50,598 bases of DNA from JBPCNH01 sp051001455 (GCA_051001455.1 JBPCNH010000036.1:1-50598), one strand, 5' to 3'. Positions 15,960-24,496 are shown, numbered from the stretch's first letter. The notes: generated from the letters alone by a model not told the origin. Numbers and translations: made by a program.

Positions 15960-16942
15960 GGACCGGACTCACCTATGTGCTCGCCTTCAGGGCGGCCGGC
16001 GACGAAGACATCGACGAGCTCGCCGCTTATCTGAAGCTCGTCGTCGATCGGGTAGACGAGCTCATCGTGGTTAACGGGTCCGAGGACCCGCAGTGGCAGG
16101 AGCACGATGACAGATGGGGTAGCTACTGCACGCATCTCAAGCCGAGGCCGGATCTCAACTTCTTGAACGGCAAGGTTGACGGAGTGATCACCGGTCTAGA
16201 GGCGGCCTCTTCCGAGAAGGTGGTCGTAGCCGATGACGACGTCCGCTACGACGCCGCATCCCTTGCCCGGCTGGCGACCTTGTTGGACAGCTACGATCTC
16301 GTGATCCCACAGAACTACTTCGCGGAGTATCCGTGGCATGCATTGTGGGATGCCGGCCGTAGCTTGCTGAACCGCGCCCTAGCGCGGGACTTTCCCGGCA
16401 CCCTCGGCGTTCGGCGCGCCACTTTCATGCAGGCGGGTGGCTACGACGGCGACGTCATGTTCGAGAACCTCGAGATGATCAGGACGATCGAAGCTGCAGG
16501 CGGTCGCGTATGTGCTCCCCTCGACCTGCTGGTGGAGCGGCGTCCTCCCGAGGCAGGTCGTTTCTTCTCGCAGCGTGTCCGGCAGGCTTACGACGAGTTC
16601 GCCCTCCCCGGTCGCTTGATGTTCTTCCTCAGCATCGTGCCCGCCGTCGCGCTCGTGTCTCGTACCGGCAAGAAACGCTGGCTGGGTGGTGCAGTTGGTG
16701 CAACCGTGCTGCTGGCTGAATTCGGCCGGCGGAGAGGCGGGGGCACCCGGGTGTTTCCCGTTGCCGCGTCGTTGATGGCTCCGCTGTGGTTGTTGGAGCG
16801 CGGCGTGTGCATGTGGCTGGCGCTTCTGGAACGGGTCCGAGGCGGCATCCCTTACCGAGGCCGGAGGATCCCGGTGGCGGCCCATAGCCGCAGAACTATC
16901 GCTGCTCGTTTGCCCTATCTGTGGGCGCGCTCTCGGCTCTGA
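15956..16942 (+). CDS. Family 2 glycosyltransferase-like protein
   Basis: Starting from ATG 15956, which overlaps the upstream stop (ATGA), the protein has about 328 residues. TYVLAFRAAGDEDIDELAAYL opens a GT-A Rossmann-like fold with EKVVVADDDVRYD supplying the metal-binding DxD-like triad, and GTLGVRRATFMQAGGYDGD plus MFENLEMIRTI the acceptor region. Two hydrophobic segments near the C-terminus (LMFFLSIVPAVALV, VFPVAASLMAPLWLLE) suggest membrane attachment. Substrate unknown. The 3' end overlaps the converging CDGSH gene by 47 bp. Confidence 0.8.
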   Translation: MRTGLTYVLAFRAAGDEDIDELAAYLKLVVDRVDELIVVNGSEDPQWQEHDDRWGSYCTHLKPRPDLNFLNGKVDGVITGLEAASSEKVVVADDDVRYDAASLARLATLLDSYDLVIPQNYFAEYPWHALWDAGRSLLNRALARDFPGTLGVRRATFMQAGGYDGDVMFENLEMIRTIEAAGGRVCAPLDLLVERRPPEAGRFFSQRVRQAYDEFALPGRLMFFLSIVPAVALVSRTGKKRWLGGAVGATVLLAEFGRRRGGGTRVFPVAASLMAPLWLLERGVCMWLALLERVRGGIPYRGRRIPVAAHSRRTIAARLPYLWARSRL

Positions 16943-17120
16943 AGCGCGTCGCTTTGTGCGTGCCATCGCAGAAAGGTTTGATCCGAGACCTGCCGCACCG
17001 ACATAGTGCGATCGTCTTACGGCGCGCCGGGATGACGTTGCCGTCTTGGTCGGTGATCTCGAACGCTCCGCGCACGATCAACGGTCCGTCTTCGTAGGGG
17101 GTGATGCGCGCTTTGTCCAT
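16896..17120 (-). CDS. CDGSH-type iron-sulfur protein
   Basis: The 74-residue protein is a small CDGSH (mitoNEET-like) domain: GPLIVRGAFEITDQDGNVI, then ALCRCGRSRIKPFCDGTHKA. The cluster ligands C-x-C and C with H are present, with Thr in place of the usual Ser in CDGSH. Such domains bind a redox-active 2Fe-2S cluster. The pairing with a haem-oxygenase-like diiron enzyme also occurs in other Actinobacteria as I recall it, so a shared pathway is plausible. Its C-terminus overlaps the end of the converging glycosyltransferase gene. Confidence 0.92.
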   Translation of the reverse strand: MDKARITPYEDGPLIVRGAFEITDQDGNVIPARRKTIALCRCGRSRIKPFCDGTHKATRFRAESAPTDRANEQR

Positions 17121-17149
17121 TCATGCGATATGCCCACGGCCGGTTGTTT

Positions 17150-17968
17150 CTAAGCCTTTCCGTCGACAACCGGCTCGAGCAGGGAGGCGACTTCGGTGAG
17201 GTCGGCGGCGACGAAGTCGGGAGCGAACTCGAGCGATGGGACCTGCTCGGATCCCGTGACGCCTGTCAGCACGAGGATGGTGGTCCACCCCAGAGTCCGG
17301 CCGCCCGCGAGATCGGTCGCGGGTTGATCCCCCACCACCCCGATGCTCTCACAGCCTTCGAGTCGCCGGCCCGCAGCCTCCATCATCGGCATGTGCGGTT
17401 TCCCCATCACCTCTGCGTGCCGGCCGGATGCCCGTTCGATGGCGGCGAGGATCGCTCCTGCTCCGGGCCACAGGCCGTCGGGCGCGGGGAAGGTCGGGTC
17501 ATCGTTGGTGGCGATGAAGCGCGCGCCGTTGCGAAGCGCGAACGCCGCGGTGCGCATGGAGTCGTAGGAGAACCTCGGGTCTCCGGACGTGACGACGATC
17601 TCGGCGCGGCGCGCCTCGTCTCCGTCGAGGAACCGCATCCCGAGGTTTTGGAGCTCTTCTTTGATCCCGTCACTGCCTACGAGGAACGCGCTCATCCCGC
17701 TCCACCCTCGGCGCGCTATCTCTTCTGCGGTCACCATCGCGGAGGTAAGCAGGTCCGGTCTCTCCGCCGCGATCCCGAACCTCTCCAACCTCTCTAGGTA
17801 GCTCGCGCTGGTATGCGTCGCGTTGTTGGTGGCGAACAGGACGCGCAATCCCTCGGAGCGGAACTTCGCGATCGCAGCCGCCGCACCCGGGATCGGGTCG
17901 CTCCCCCGGTAGACCACACCGTCGAGATCGCAGACGAGCCCATCTAGCCGAAGCGCGCGTGGAGACAT
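17150..17968 (-). CDS. HAD-IIA family phosphatase (NagD-like)
   Basis: The 272-residue protein has the HAD motifs: DLDGVVYRG (motif I, with nucleophile and acid aspartates), FATNN (motif II), a NagD-type cap, VMGKPHMPMM (lysine motif III) and VGDQPATDLAGG (motif IV). The substrate may be a phosphorylated metabolite such as phosphoglycolate or a nucleotide, not decided by sequence. It is 33 bp from the symporter gene in the same orientation. Confidence 0.9.
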   Translation of the reverse strand: MSPRALRLDGLVCDLDGVVYRGSDPIPGAAAAIAKFRSEGLRVLFATNNATHTSASYLERLERFGIAAERPDLLTSAMVTAEEIARRGWSGMSAFLVGSDGIKEELQNLGMRFLDGDEARRAEIVVTSGDPRFSYDSMRTAAFALRNGARFIATNDDPTFPAPDGLWPGAGAILAAIERASGRHAEVMGKPHMPMMEAAGRRLEGCESIGVVGDQPATDLAGGRTLGWTTILVLTGVTGSEQVPSLEFAPDFVAADLTEVASLLEPVVDGKA

Positions 17969-18001
17969 CTCCGGGACCCTATCGTCGCCCCGTCGCCGGT
18001 C

Positions 18002-19420
18002 TTAACCCTTCGCGAGGGCTGGGACCCGAGCTTCGATATCACTCATGTCGGTTCGTTCCTTCGCCATCAGAGAGCCGATGACGGCTACCGCGAGCGACGC
18101 TAGAAGTGCCCACAGGAAAGGGGGGAGCGTGGGGATGGTCTCGGGGAAGGTAGCCAGCCGCACACCTTCGCGAAGCGACCCTTCCGTGATCCAGCCCGGC
18201 GCTACCGCTCCTATCAGTCCTGCGAGCGCACCGCCGGTGACCGCGCGCGCCGATGCCCGCTCCCACAACGAGAGCAACGCCGGGATCACGGTTGCGGCAC
18301 ACAACAGGTCCGCTATGAGGAACAGCCGGAGGACCGAGTGGCCCTGCAGCGCGATGACCGTGGCGGGCAGCATCAGCACGATCGTCACCACGCGTGCGCC
18401 GGCGAATGAGAGCCGCGGGCGCTCTGCCACGACCAGCGACGTCAGTGCATTCTCGAGGGTGTCGACCGATGAGGCGACGAGACTGATACCTGCGATGAGG
18501 ATGACCATCGATACCCATCGTCCGAGATCCGCGACGAGAGCGAAGAACGGGATCGGAGGTGAACCGAGATCCGCGACGCTGCCGGCCGCTAGCATCCCGA
18601 GGATCCCGAGCAGCAGGATCACGGGGATCGTCGCGCCGGCCCCCAGCAGTGCTCCCCTCGTCAAGGTCGTGTCGTCGCGCGCCGCCCACACCCTTTGCCA
18701 GTAGCCCTGATGGAAGATGTTCGCTGCGGTCACCGCTATCACAAGAGTCAGAGCCACCTCGAGCCCCACTCGGTCGATCGCGAAAGCGCCTGGTGTGAAG
18801 GCAGCTCGGTCGACCCCGCCGGCGATCGCGACCGTGGCTACCGCCAGGAGGGCGAGGATCAACCAGCCTTGCCACCTGTCGGTTCGTATCGAAGCGCGCA
18901 ATCCGCCGTAAGCCGTATAGGCGACGGTCACGGTGGCTACCGCAACGATCATCAGACGGGGATCCATCCCCGAGAGGATGCCGGTGACCCCACCGATCGC
19001 GGTCAACTCAGCCGTGACGAAGACCAACATGTAGAGGATGGAGATGACCACCACGTAGGAATGGAAGGCGCGTCCGAACCTCAAGCGGATGAACTCGGTC
19101 AGGCTGTGTCCGGATGGAACCTTGCGGCGCAGGGTGCGGCCGAGGAATCCGAATGTCGCTATCGGTGCGGCCGCGCCGAGCGCGTACCCGCACACCGCAA
19201 TGAGTCCGACCCCCGCTCCTACCTCCGGGGGTGCGAACAGGATCCAGGCTCCCATCCCCGACGCGAAGAAAGACAAGCCGAGCCCGGAGGTCCTTTGGGT
19301 GCCGCGCGCCGCGACATAGTCGTCTAGATCCCCGGTGGCCGTTCTCGCTCGGTATCCGATCCAGAGGAAAACACCCAGGGTCAACACCGTCACGGTGATT
19401 GCTAACGCGTTGTCGATCAC
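18002..19420 (-). CDS. Sodium/solute symporter (SSS family), probable thiamine or thiamine-precursor transporter
   Basis: The 472-residue protein from GTG 19420 has about thirteen membrane segments of the SSS family (SLGLSFFASGMGAWILFAPP region, DRWQGWLILALLAVATVAIA, NIFHQGYWQRVWAARDD). A TPP riboswitch lies directly upstream and its 3' edge abuts the ribosome binding site GGGAGGAG, so the transporter is expected to bring in thiamine or a precursor such as hydroxymethylpyrimidine. The family itself does not fix the substrate. An upstream ATG-like extension at 19480 would run into the aptamer and is rejected. Confidence 0.88.
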   Translation of the reverse strand: MIDNALAITVTVLTLGVFLWIGYRARTATGDLDDYVAARGTQRTSGLGLSFFASGMGAWILFAPPEVGAGVGLIAVCGYALGAAAPIATFGFLGRTLRRKVPSGHSLTEFIRLRFGRAFHSYVVVISILYMLVFVTAELTAIGGVTGILSGMDPRLMIVAVATVTVAYTAYGGLRASIRTDRWQGWLILALLAVATVAIAGGVDRAAFTPGAFAIDRVGLEVALTLVIAVTAANIFHQGYWQRVWAARDDTTLTRGALLGAGATIPVILLLGILGMLAAGSVADLGSPPIPFFALVADLGRWVSMVILIAGISLVASSVDTLENALTSLVVAERPRLSFAGARVVTIVLMLPATVIALQGHSVLRLFLIADLLCAATVIPALLSLWERASARAVTGGALAGLIGAVAPGWITEGSLREGVRLATFPETIPTLPPFLWALLASLAVAVIGSLMAKERTDMSDIEARVPALAKG

Positions 19421-19429
19421 GCGGCTCCT

Positions 19430-19512
19430 CCCTTCGCCCGCATTACCGGGATCAGGTTCATGGGGTCTGCGCTGGCGCACTCTCAGCCCTGGTGGGCTCC
19501 CCCGGCCTTTAT
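19430..19512 (-). promoter_or_regulatory. TPP riboswitch
   Basis: On the minus strand the conserved blocks of the thiamine pyrophosphate aptamer appear in order: GGAGCCC, GGGCTGAGAGTGCG (CTGAGAG at 19486-19480), and TGAACCTGATCCCGGTAATG with the terminal CGGGCGAAGG. It ends about 10 nt before the GTG of the SSS transporter, with the ribosome binding site adjacent, which suggests translational control by sequestration. Confidence 0.93.
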
Positions 19513-19655
19513 TGCTGTCCCCCCGAGCATACGCCCGGTCGGAGCCCTTTTCCGTTGCGGACCCGGGTTGCTGCGCCGCCGGGCGCTATCCGCGCACGCC
19601 GAAGTGTCGGAAGTCAGTGGTGTGTGGAAAGTCGGTTATGAGGAAGGATGGGGTC

Positions 19656-20156
19656 ATGGTTGAAAACGAGAAGCCGAAGATCGTCCTGGTTGGCCCGGAC
19701 GAAGGACAGAGCGACGAGGACCGCCCCTCGGACGAGGTTCATCATCCCGCGAAGGTGATGCGGATCGCGTCGATGGTTAGGAACCTGCTGGACGAGGTGC
19801 GCTCGGCTCCGCTCGATGACGCCAGCCGCGTGCGGGTGCGTGAGGTCTACGAGACATCGGTCAAGGAGCTGGGTGAGGTCCTTTCCGAGGATCTGCGCGA
19901 GGAGCTATCGCGCCTCAGCTTGCCTTTCGACGAAGCCAATCCTCCGAGCGACGCCGAGCTGCGGGTCGCTCACGCTCAGCTGGTGGGATGGCTCGAGGGA
20001 CTCTTCCACGGCATCCAGGCGATGTTGTTCGCTCAGCAGATGGAGGGTCGTCAGCGTTTTGAAGAGTTGAGGAAACGAGGCCTGCCTGCCGGAGGACCTC
20101 CCGGCGCGCCGGAAGGCACCCCCGGGTCGGACGGCGGACACGGCCAGTACCTCTAA
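19656..20156 (+). CDS. Bacterial proteasome activator Bpa (PafE)
   Basis: The 166-residue protein matches the Bpa/PafE family: HPAKVMRIASMVRNLLDEV, PLDDASRVRVREVYETSVKE, LREELSRLSLPFDEANPPSD, then LVGWLEGLFHGIQAMLFAQQ and the C-terminal GHGQYL. The last four residues GQYL are the motif that docks into the proteasome alpha-ring and opens its gate independently of ATP. The ring-forming helices are complete. ATG 19656 is chosen for AGGAAGGATG at good spacing; an in-frame ATG at 19638 would add six residues. The gene implies a 20S proteasome elsewhere in this genome. Confidence 0.93.
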   Translation: MVENEKPKIVLVGPDEGQSDEDRPSDEVHHPAKVMRIASMVRNLLDEVRSAPLDDASRVRVREVYETSVKELGEVLSEDLREELSRLSLPFDEANPPSDAELRVAHAQLVGWLEGLFHGIQAMLFAQQMEGRQRFEELRKRGLPAGGPPGAPEGTPGSDGGHGQYL

Positions 20157-20225
20157 CCGTTTTCGGGCCAGACGGTGGTTCCCAGCGAGTCGGTTCCCAG
20201 CGAGCCTATTCCCGGCGCGAGAAAG

Positions 20226-21278
20226 CTACTTCGGCACGACGCGCTTGATGGCGTTGGTCGTCATGAAGTAGAGCCACTTGCCGGGGCCCTTGGATACGTC
20301 GACGATCCCGTTGTCGGCACGGTGGATGATCCTGTCTTCGAGAACCCCGTTGCCCCTGTCGTTCATGACGAAGCGGTGCAGTCTCCCCTGGAAGTCCCCC
20401 ATATATAGGTCGCCTGAGAGAGCCGGCATCCTTCCCTTGTACCAACCGGGATCGGTAGGCACGATGATCTGACTCCAGCGCACCAGCGGGGGTTTCGGGT
20501 TGGGTCCCACTCCGGCGGTCCCGCAGACGTATGCCGGCCCCCATCCGTAGTTACGGCCCTTCTTTATGAAGTTCAGCTCGTCGTCGCAGTTCGGCCCGTT
20601 CTCCGACGCGTAGATCTTGTTTGTCCCGGGCTTTGATGCTAATCCGAACGGGTTGCGCTGCCCGTACGCCCACACTTCGTTACCGAAGGGGTTGCCGGCA
20701 GGCACCCTCCCACCGGGAGTGACGCGCAGGATCTTGCCCAACCGATCCGCGGTGTTCTGTGACCGGCTCGGGTCGGCATTCTCGCCCACGGATACGAACA
20801 ACTTCCCTTTGACGAACTCGAGGTGACCGCCGTTGTGGTTGGTCGCAGAGGCCGCGTGCAGGCCTCCGACGACGACGCGTTCTCTCGTACAGCGGTTCCT
20901 TTTGACTATGAAACGGCTGACCCGGTTCTCGAGCGGTAATGCGTTCGTGTAATAGACGTACAGCTTCTTGTTGTTCTTGAAGTTCGGATGGAGAGCGAGA
21001 CCGAGGGCCCCGCGTTCGCCGCTCGAGTTGACGGGGAGGTTGGCGCACGGCCTCTGCAGGAGGGTGCGTCCCTTCATGACTCTGATCGCTCCACTCTTCT
21101 CGGTGAAGAAGATCTTCTTGGTCCCTCGCACCCAGACCATGTCGATCGGGAAGTTGAGCCCGCCCTTGTAGGTTTGAACCTTCGCATTTTGCGGCAGTGC
21201 GTGCGCCGCAGGGGCGGGAGCAAGGGATGCGGCGAGCAAGGCGAGACAAAGGACTGCGCGAATCGATCTGGCCGTCAC
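20226..21278 (-). CDS. Secreted PQQ-dependent sugar dehydrogenase-like beta-propeller
   Basis: The 350-residue protein has an N-terminal signal peptide (VLCLALLAASLAPAPAAHA) and a six-bladed propeller of the soluble glucose dehydrogenase family: FPIDMVWVRGTKKIFFTEKS, SGERGALGLALHPNFK, SATNHNGGHLEFVKGKLF, and ENGPNCDDELNFIKKGRNYG with YGWGPA. The catalytic-base histidine lies in TNHNGG as in relatives. The family uses PQQ in the periplasm or outside, but many members have untested substrates. GTG 21278 follows GAAGGGGGTTCCA. Confidence 0.85.
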   Translation of the reverse strand: MTARSIRAVLCLALLAASLAPAPAAHALPQNAKVQTYKGGLNFPIDMVWVRGTKKIFFTEKSGAIRVMKGRTLLQRPCANLPVNSSGERGALGLALHPNFKNNKKLYVYYTNALPLENRVSRFIVKRNRCTRERVVVGGLHAASATNHNGGHLEFVKGKLFVSVGENADPSRSQNTADRLGKILRVTPGGRVPAGNPFGNEVWAYGQRNPFGLASKPGTNKIYASENGPNCDDELNFIKKGRNYGWGPAYVCGTAGVGPNPKPPLVRWSQIIVPTDPGWYKGRMPALSGDLYMGDFQGRLHRFVMNDRGNGVLEDRIIHRADNGIVDVSKGPGKWLYFMTTNAIKRVVPK

Positions 21279-21333
21279 TGGAACCCCCTTCGTCCTAGGA
21301 ACCCCCGATGATAGGGGGGTTTAGGATTGTCGT

Positions 21334-21425
21334 GGAGGCGTGCCCGAGTGGCCGAAGGGAGCGCACTGCTAATGCGTTAAGGGGGTTAAACCCCTTCCGG
21401 GGTTCAAATCCCCGCGCCTCCGCCA
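21334..21425 (+). tRNA. tRNA-Ser(GCU)
   Basis: Acceptor GGAGGCG pairs with CGCCTCC, D-arm GCCCGAGTGGCC, anticodon loop CTGCTAA with GCT, a long class II variable arm (GGGGGTTAAACCCCTTCC region) and T-arm GGGGTTCAAATCCCC. The encoded CCA end follows the discriminator G. Confidence 0.97.
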
Positions 21426-21559
21426 GACTCCCCCGCCGGGTTCGGAGGCTCGGCGCGTTGGTGAGACGCCGATGTGCAGGTTTCCGGTGCGGACGGGGGA
21501 GGCCGGGATCGAGGGACGTCCTCTTGTTGAGAGTCCAGAGTAAGCTCAGTCAGGTGCTT

Positions 21560-21636
21560 GCGCCCGTAGCTCAGTGGATTAGAGCGTCCGGCTACGGACC
21601 GGAAGGTCAGGGGTTCGAATCCCTTCGGGCGTACCA
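21560..21636 (+). tRNA. tRNA-Arg(ACG)
   Basis: Acceptor GCGCCCG / CGGGCGT, D-arm TAGCTCAGTGGATTAGAGC, anticodon stem-loop TCCGG-CTACGGA-CCGGA with ACG, and T-arm AGGGGTTCGAATCCCTT. CCA is encoded. It is the substrate that needs A34-to-inosine editing by the tadA product encoded 0.7 kb downstream. Confidence 0.97.
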
Positions 21637-21645
21637 TTTCTACCC

Positions 21646-22365
21646 ATGGATCCCACCACGCGAGATGGGGGGGCCGGGCGTATGGGCTTCGTAGCCCGGG
21701 TCTCCGAGCAGCGTCGAGCCTTGATCGAGGGCCACGCCGGCCCTTACCTCGACGACGGGGAGGCGGTCCGTCACTGGGTCCGGGCGCGCCGCGTTGGTGC
21801 ACGGGGCGAAGGATTCGTCTTCCTTACCGATCGCCAGCTCTTGATCGTGTGGACGGGCAAGGAAGTGGAGCATTGCTCTATCCCGTGGGACGAGATCAAG
21901 AACTGGGCTTTGATCCGCCACGCCAGCAGAGGACCGATCCTGGGTGTGAAGACGGCCGACGACGTATGGACGGCTCAGATCCGCATCGGGACCGGAGGCC
22001 AGGTGGACGCAGCGCGGGAACTGGTCCGCAATCTGGCACGTAAGGCGCCTCCCACCACCGACCCGTTCGGTGACCCCAGTGACCTCGGTGAGTGGGAGAC
22101 CAACCCCGTGGTTAGAGCGTTCAAGGAGAAGAGGACACTTAGCGATCGGGCGCGCCGCATAGCGATAACGGTCATGGGGGTTGCGCTGATCGTCGCCGCC
22201 ATCCTCGTCATCCCGTTGCCCGGCCCCTGGTCCTTCATCCTCAACCTCGCCGGGCTGGCGATCCTGGCCCGCGAGTACGACTGGGCGAAGGATCTGCTCG
22301 TGTGGGTGCGCCGCAAGTTCGAGGCGGCCAAGCAGAAGGTCTCGAATCGCAAACGCGCACGCTAA
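21646..22365 (+). CDS. Membrane protein with PGPGW-like C-terminal domain and PH-like N-terminal domain
   Basis: The 239-residue protein ends with two hydrophobic helices in the pattern of the TIGR02611/PGPGW family (AITVMGVALIVAAILVIPLP followed by GPWSFILNLAGLAILAREYDW and a basic tail); here the motif reads PLPGPW. The first 120 residues look like a PH-like domain (FVFLTDRQLLIVW, IPWDEIKNW). Function unknown. ATG 21682 (MGFVARV) is an alternative start. It overlaps tadA by one base, so the two are an operon. Confidence 0.75.
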   Translation: MDPTTRDGGAGRMGFVARVSEQRRALIEGHAGPYLDDGEAVRHWVRARRVGARGEGFVFLTDRQLLIVWTGKEVEHCSIPWDEIKNWALIRHASRGPILGVKTADDVWTAQIRIGTGGQVDAARELVRNLARKAPPTTDPFGDPSDLGEWETNPVVRAFKEKRTLSDRARRIAITVMGVALIVAAILVIPLPGPWSFILNLAGLAILAREYDWAKDLLVWVRRKFEAAKQKVSNRKRAR

Positions 22366-22817
22366 TGATCGAACAACACGAGTCCTTCATGAGGGAGGCT
22401 CTTACCGAGGCCGCGAAGTCGTTGGATCACGGGGACGTTCCGATCGGCGCTCTTGTCGTCCGCGGAACTGAGGTTATCGCCCGCGCTCATAACGAGCGCG
22501 AGTTTCGAAACGACCCCAGCGCTCACGCGGAGGTTCTCGCGTTGCAAGCCGCGTCCCGGGCCGTCGGCTCGTGGCGATTGAGCGACTGCACACTTTACGT
22601 GACTCTCGAACCGTGTCCGATGTGTGCCGGCGCGACCGTGCTGGCTCGTCTCGCCAGACTCGTTTATGGACCGCAGGATCCCCGTGCCGGAGCGGCCTAT
22701 TCGCTCTACAACATCCCTCAGGACCCGCGCCTCAATCACAGGGTCGAGATCGTGCCGGACATTTTGTCAGAGGAATGCGCAGCGTTATTGAGGCGTTTCT
22801 TCGCAGATAAGAGGTAG
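22365..22817 (+). CDS. tadA: tRNA-specific adenosine deaminase TadA
   Basis: The 150-residue protein shows the cytidine-deaminase fold zinc site HAEV (His with catalytic Glu) and PCPMCAGA (two Cys ligands), together with the TadA-specific context LEPCPMC and LVYGPQDPRAGA. It converts A34 to inosine in tRNA-Arg(ACG). Its ATG overlaps the upstream stop (TAATG). Length is normal for the family. Confidence 0.95.
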   Translation: MIEQHESFMREALTEAAKSLDHGDVPIGALVVRGTEVIARAHNEREFRNDPSAHAEVLALQAASRAVGSWRLSDCTLYVTLEPCPMCAGATVLARLARLVYGPQDPRAGAAYSLYNIPQDPRLNHRVEIVPDILSEECAALLRRFFADKR

Positions 22818-22876
22818 TGCTGCCTGCGTCACCGGGAAGGTGCGCCGGCTGCCCTCCTATAATCCATGCGTTCCCT

Positions 22877-22964
22877 GGTGGGGTACCGAAGTGGCCATAA
22901 CGGGATCGCCTCGAAAGCGATTGTGGGCGCAAGCCCACCGCGAGTTCGAATCTCGCCCCCACCG
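22877..22964 (+). tRNA. tRNA-Ser(CGA)
   Basis: Acceptor GGTGGGG / CCCCACC, D-arm TACCGAAGTGGCC, anticodon loop CCTCGAAAG with CGA, a long variable arm GTGGGCGCAAGCCCAC and T-arm GCGAGTTCGAATCTCGC. No CCA is encoded. Confidence 0.96.
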
Positions 22965-23017
22965 CCGACCAGTCAAGACGGGATGCGACATTGAGCCTCC
23001 GTCTTACAATCCCCCAC

Positions 23018-23102
23018 GGAGGCGTGCGAGAGCGGCCGAATCGGCACGACTGGAAATCGTGTGATCCGAAAGGATCCAAGGGTTCAAATCCCTTCGCCTC
23101 CG
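23018..23102 (+). tRNA. tRNA-Ser(GGA)
   Basis: Acceptor GGAGGCG / CGCCTCC, D-arm TGCGAGAGCGGCC, anticodon stem-loop CGACTGGAAATCG with GGA, variable arm GATCCGAAAGGATC and T-arm AAGGGTTCAAATCCCTT. No CCA is encoded. Confidence 0.96.
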
Positions 23103-23304
23103 CTCACGATCCTCGATTCGTCCGTGGGATCGCACGGCGACGAGATCGTCTTCGTGGGGCTCGTAGCGGGCCGAGCAAACGGGAGATGCGTAGCTCCGGA
23201 GGCGCTTATCCTGGAGGAGCCGTGCTAGGCGGGGGGCTAGGGATCCCCTGTAACCGGAGATTCCCTTTATGCCGGGCCGATTACCTGTTCGCGGCTGATG
23301 TATG

Positions 23305-23430
23305 ACCGGGCAGCCCCCGGTGAGCAGTGTTGATGGTTGGGTCCTACGCGACCCGGAGCCGTGAACCCGGTCAGGCCCGGAAGGGAGCAGCCGTAAGCGG
23401 TCACCCGGGAGTGCCGTGGGAGTGCCCGGC
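23305..23430 (+). ncRNA. ffs: Signal recognition particle RNA (small bacterial type)
   Basis: The conserved Ffh-binding hairpin is present: GGTCAGGCCCGGAAGGGAGC with the GGAA tetraloop at 23379-23382 and AGCAGCC on the 3' arm. CCGGGCA (23306-23312) and TGCCCGG (23423-23429) pair as the closing stem, giving the length and layout of the 4.5S-type RNA. The hairpin AGCCGGC/GCCGGCT just after may be its terminator. It lies between the serine tRNAs and dnaX, an order common in Actinobacteria. Confidence 0.9.
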
Positions 23431-23515
23431 CGGAGCCGGCTGCCGGAACAGCGCCGGCTGTGCATCGGTCAAGGGCAGGGTGCACGGCATCTTTCTGCCC
23501 TCCGGTCTCTGCTGG

Positions 23516-24496
23516 TTAGGGCTTGCCTCGAGGACGGCGACCGGTGAGAACCTCTTCGAGCAGCGTCGGGCGGTCGGTCATGATGCCGTCGGCCCCCCAC
23601 TCGATCAGCTGCTCCATCGTGGCGCGGTCGTTGATCGTCCATACGTGCACCGCTAGACCGTTGTCGTGCGCCCGCTGGATGAACTCGGGGGTGACGACCG
23701 TCACGCCTTCGAGCTCCATCGGAACCTGCATCGCCTGGTAGCGGGGATTCGGCGCGCCGGGCAGCGGTCCTTGGGCGGAGGCCCAGAAGAGAGCTGTTTC
23801 GCCTGTGGCGGTGGCGGCGTGGACGTCTGGAGCATGGAGCTTGAACTTCTCCATAGCGTGGTCGTTGAACGAAACGACGATGGTGTCGCTGGTCCTCTCG
23901 AACTCGGCGAGCATGTCCGCGAGGAGGTCCTCGTATGGGATGGTGTCGGGCACCGTTCTTTTGATCTCGATGTTTATGAAGTCGTCGGGGAACTCCTCCA
24001 GAACCTCTCGCAGGGTCGGGATCTTGAAATCGTTCGGAGCGTAGTCACGCAGCAGACCGTTCAGCTTGCGCTCTCCTGTTGCGTAACCTCGCAACGAGTA
24101 TTCGGAGTCCTCCTTGTCGTGACACGTGCCGCAGCCGGGTACGAACCAGTACGCCGCGTCGAGGGTCTTGAGCTCGTCGAGTGTCATGGCATCGACCCGC
24201 CCGCTGCCGTCGGTTGTGCGGTCGACGGTCGTGTCGTGGATGACGACGAGCTCCCGGTCCGCAGTGGCATGCACATCTATCTCCAGAACATCGGCGCCTT
24301 TTTCTTTCGCGGTCTTCAAGGCGTAGAGGGTGTTGGAGGGGGCCTCGACCTCGCCGCCCTGATGCGCGATGTTGAGGACCCGCCGCTCGAGCCACGGGTT
24401 CTCTGCCATCTCGGTCAAAGTCGCTGCGGGAGCAGCGGTGGCCGTCAGCAGCAGCGCCGCGAGGGCGAGCGGGATGAACAGGTCCTTCGGTTGCAT
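23516..24496 (-). CDS. Secreted glycerophosphodiester phosphodiesterase
   Basis: From ATG 24496 the protein has 326 residues with a signal peptide (LFIPLALAALLLTATAAPAA). The GDPD motifs follow: NIAHQGGEVEAPSNT (active-site His), LEIDVHATADRELVVIHD (metal-binding Glu/Asp and second His), DFINIEIKR and a final AVHVWTINDRATMEQLIEWG, GADGIMTDRP. The enzyme hydrolyses glycerophosphodiesters to glycerol-3-phosphate and an alcohol outside the cell, feeding phosphate metabolism. An inserted CGTCHDKEDSEYSLRGYA segment with two cysteines is unusual. TAGGAGGACGG precedes the start. Confidence 0.93.
   Translation of the reverse strand: MQPKDLFIPLALAALLLTATAAPAATLTEMAENPWLERRVLNIAHQGGEVEAPSNTLYALKTAKEKGADVLEIDVHATADRELVVIHDTTVDRTTDGSGRVDAMTLDELKTLDAAYWFVPGCGTCHDKEDSEYSLRGYATGERKLNGLLRDYAPNDFKIPTLREVLEEFPDDFINIEIKRTVPDTIPYEDLLADMLAEFERTSDTIVVSFNDHAMEKFKLHAPDVHAATATGETALFWASAQGPLPGAPNPRYQAMQVPMELEGVTVVTPEFIQRAHDNGLAVHVWTINDRATMEQLIEWGADGIMTDRPTLLEEVLTGRRPRGKP

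Noticed and set aside
19335..19655. An N-terminal extension of Bpa through the riboswitch region
   Set aside because: The extension has no homology and reads through the antisense of the TPP aptamer; Bpa family length fits the start at 19656.
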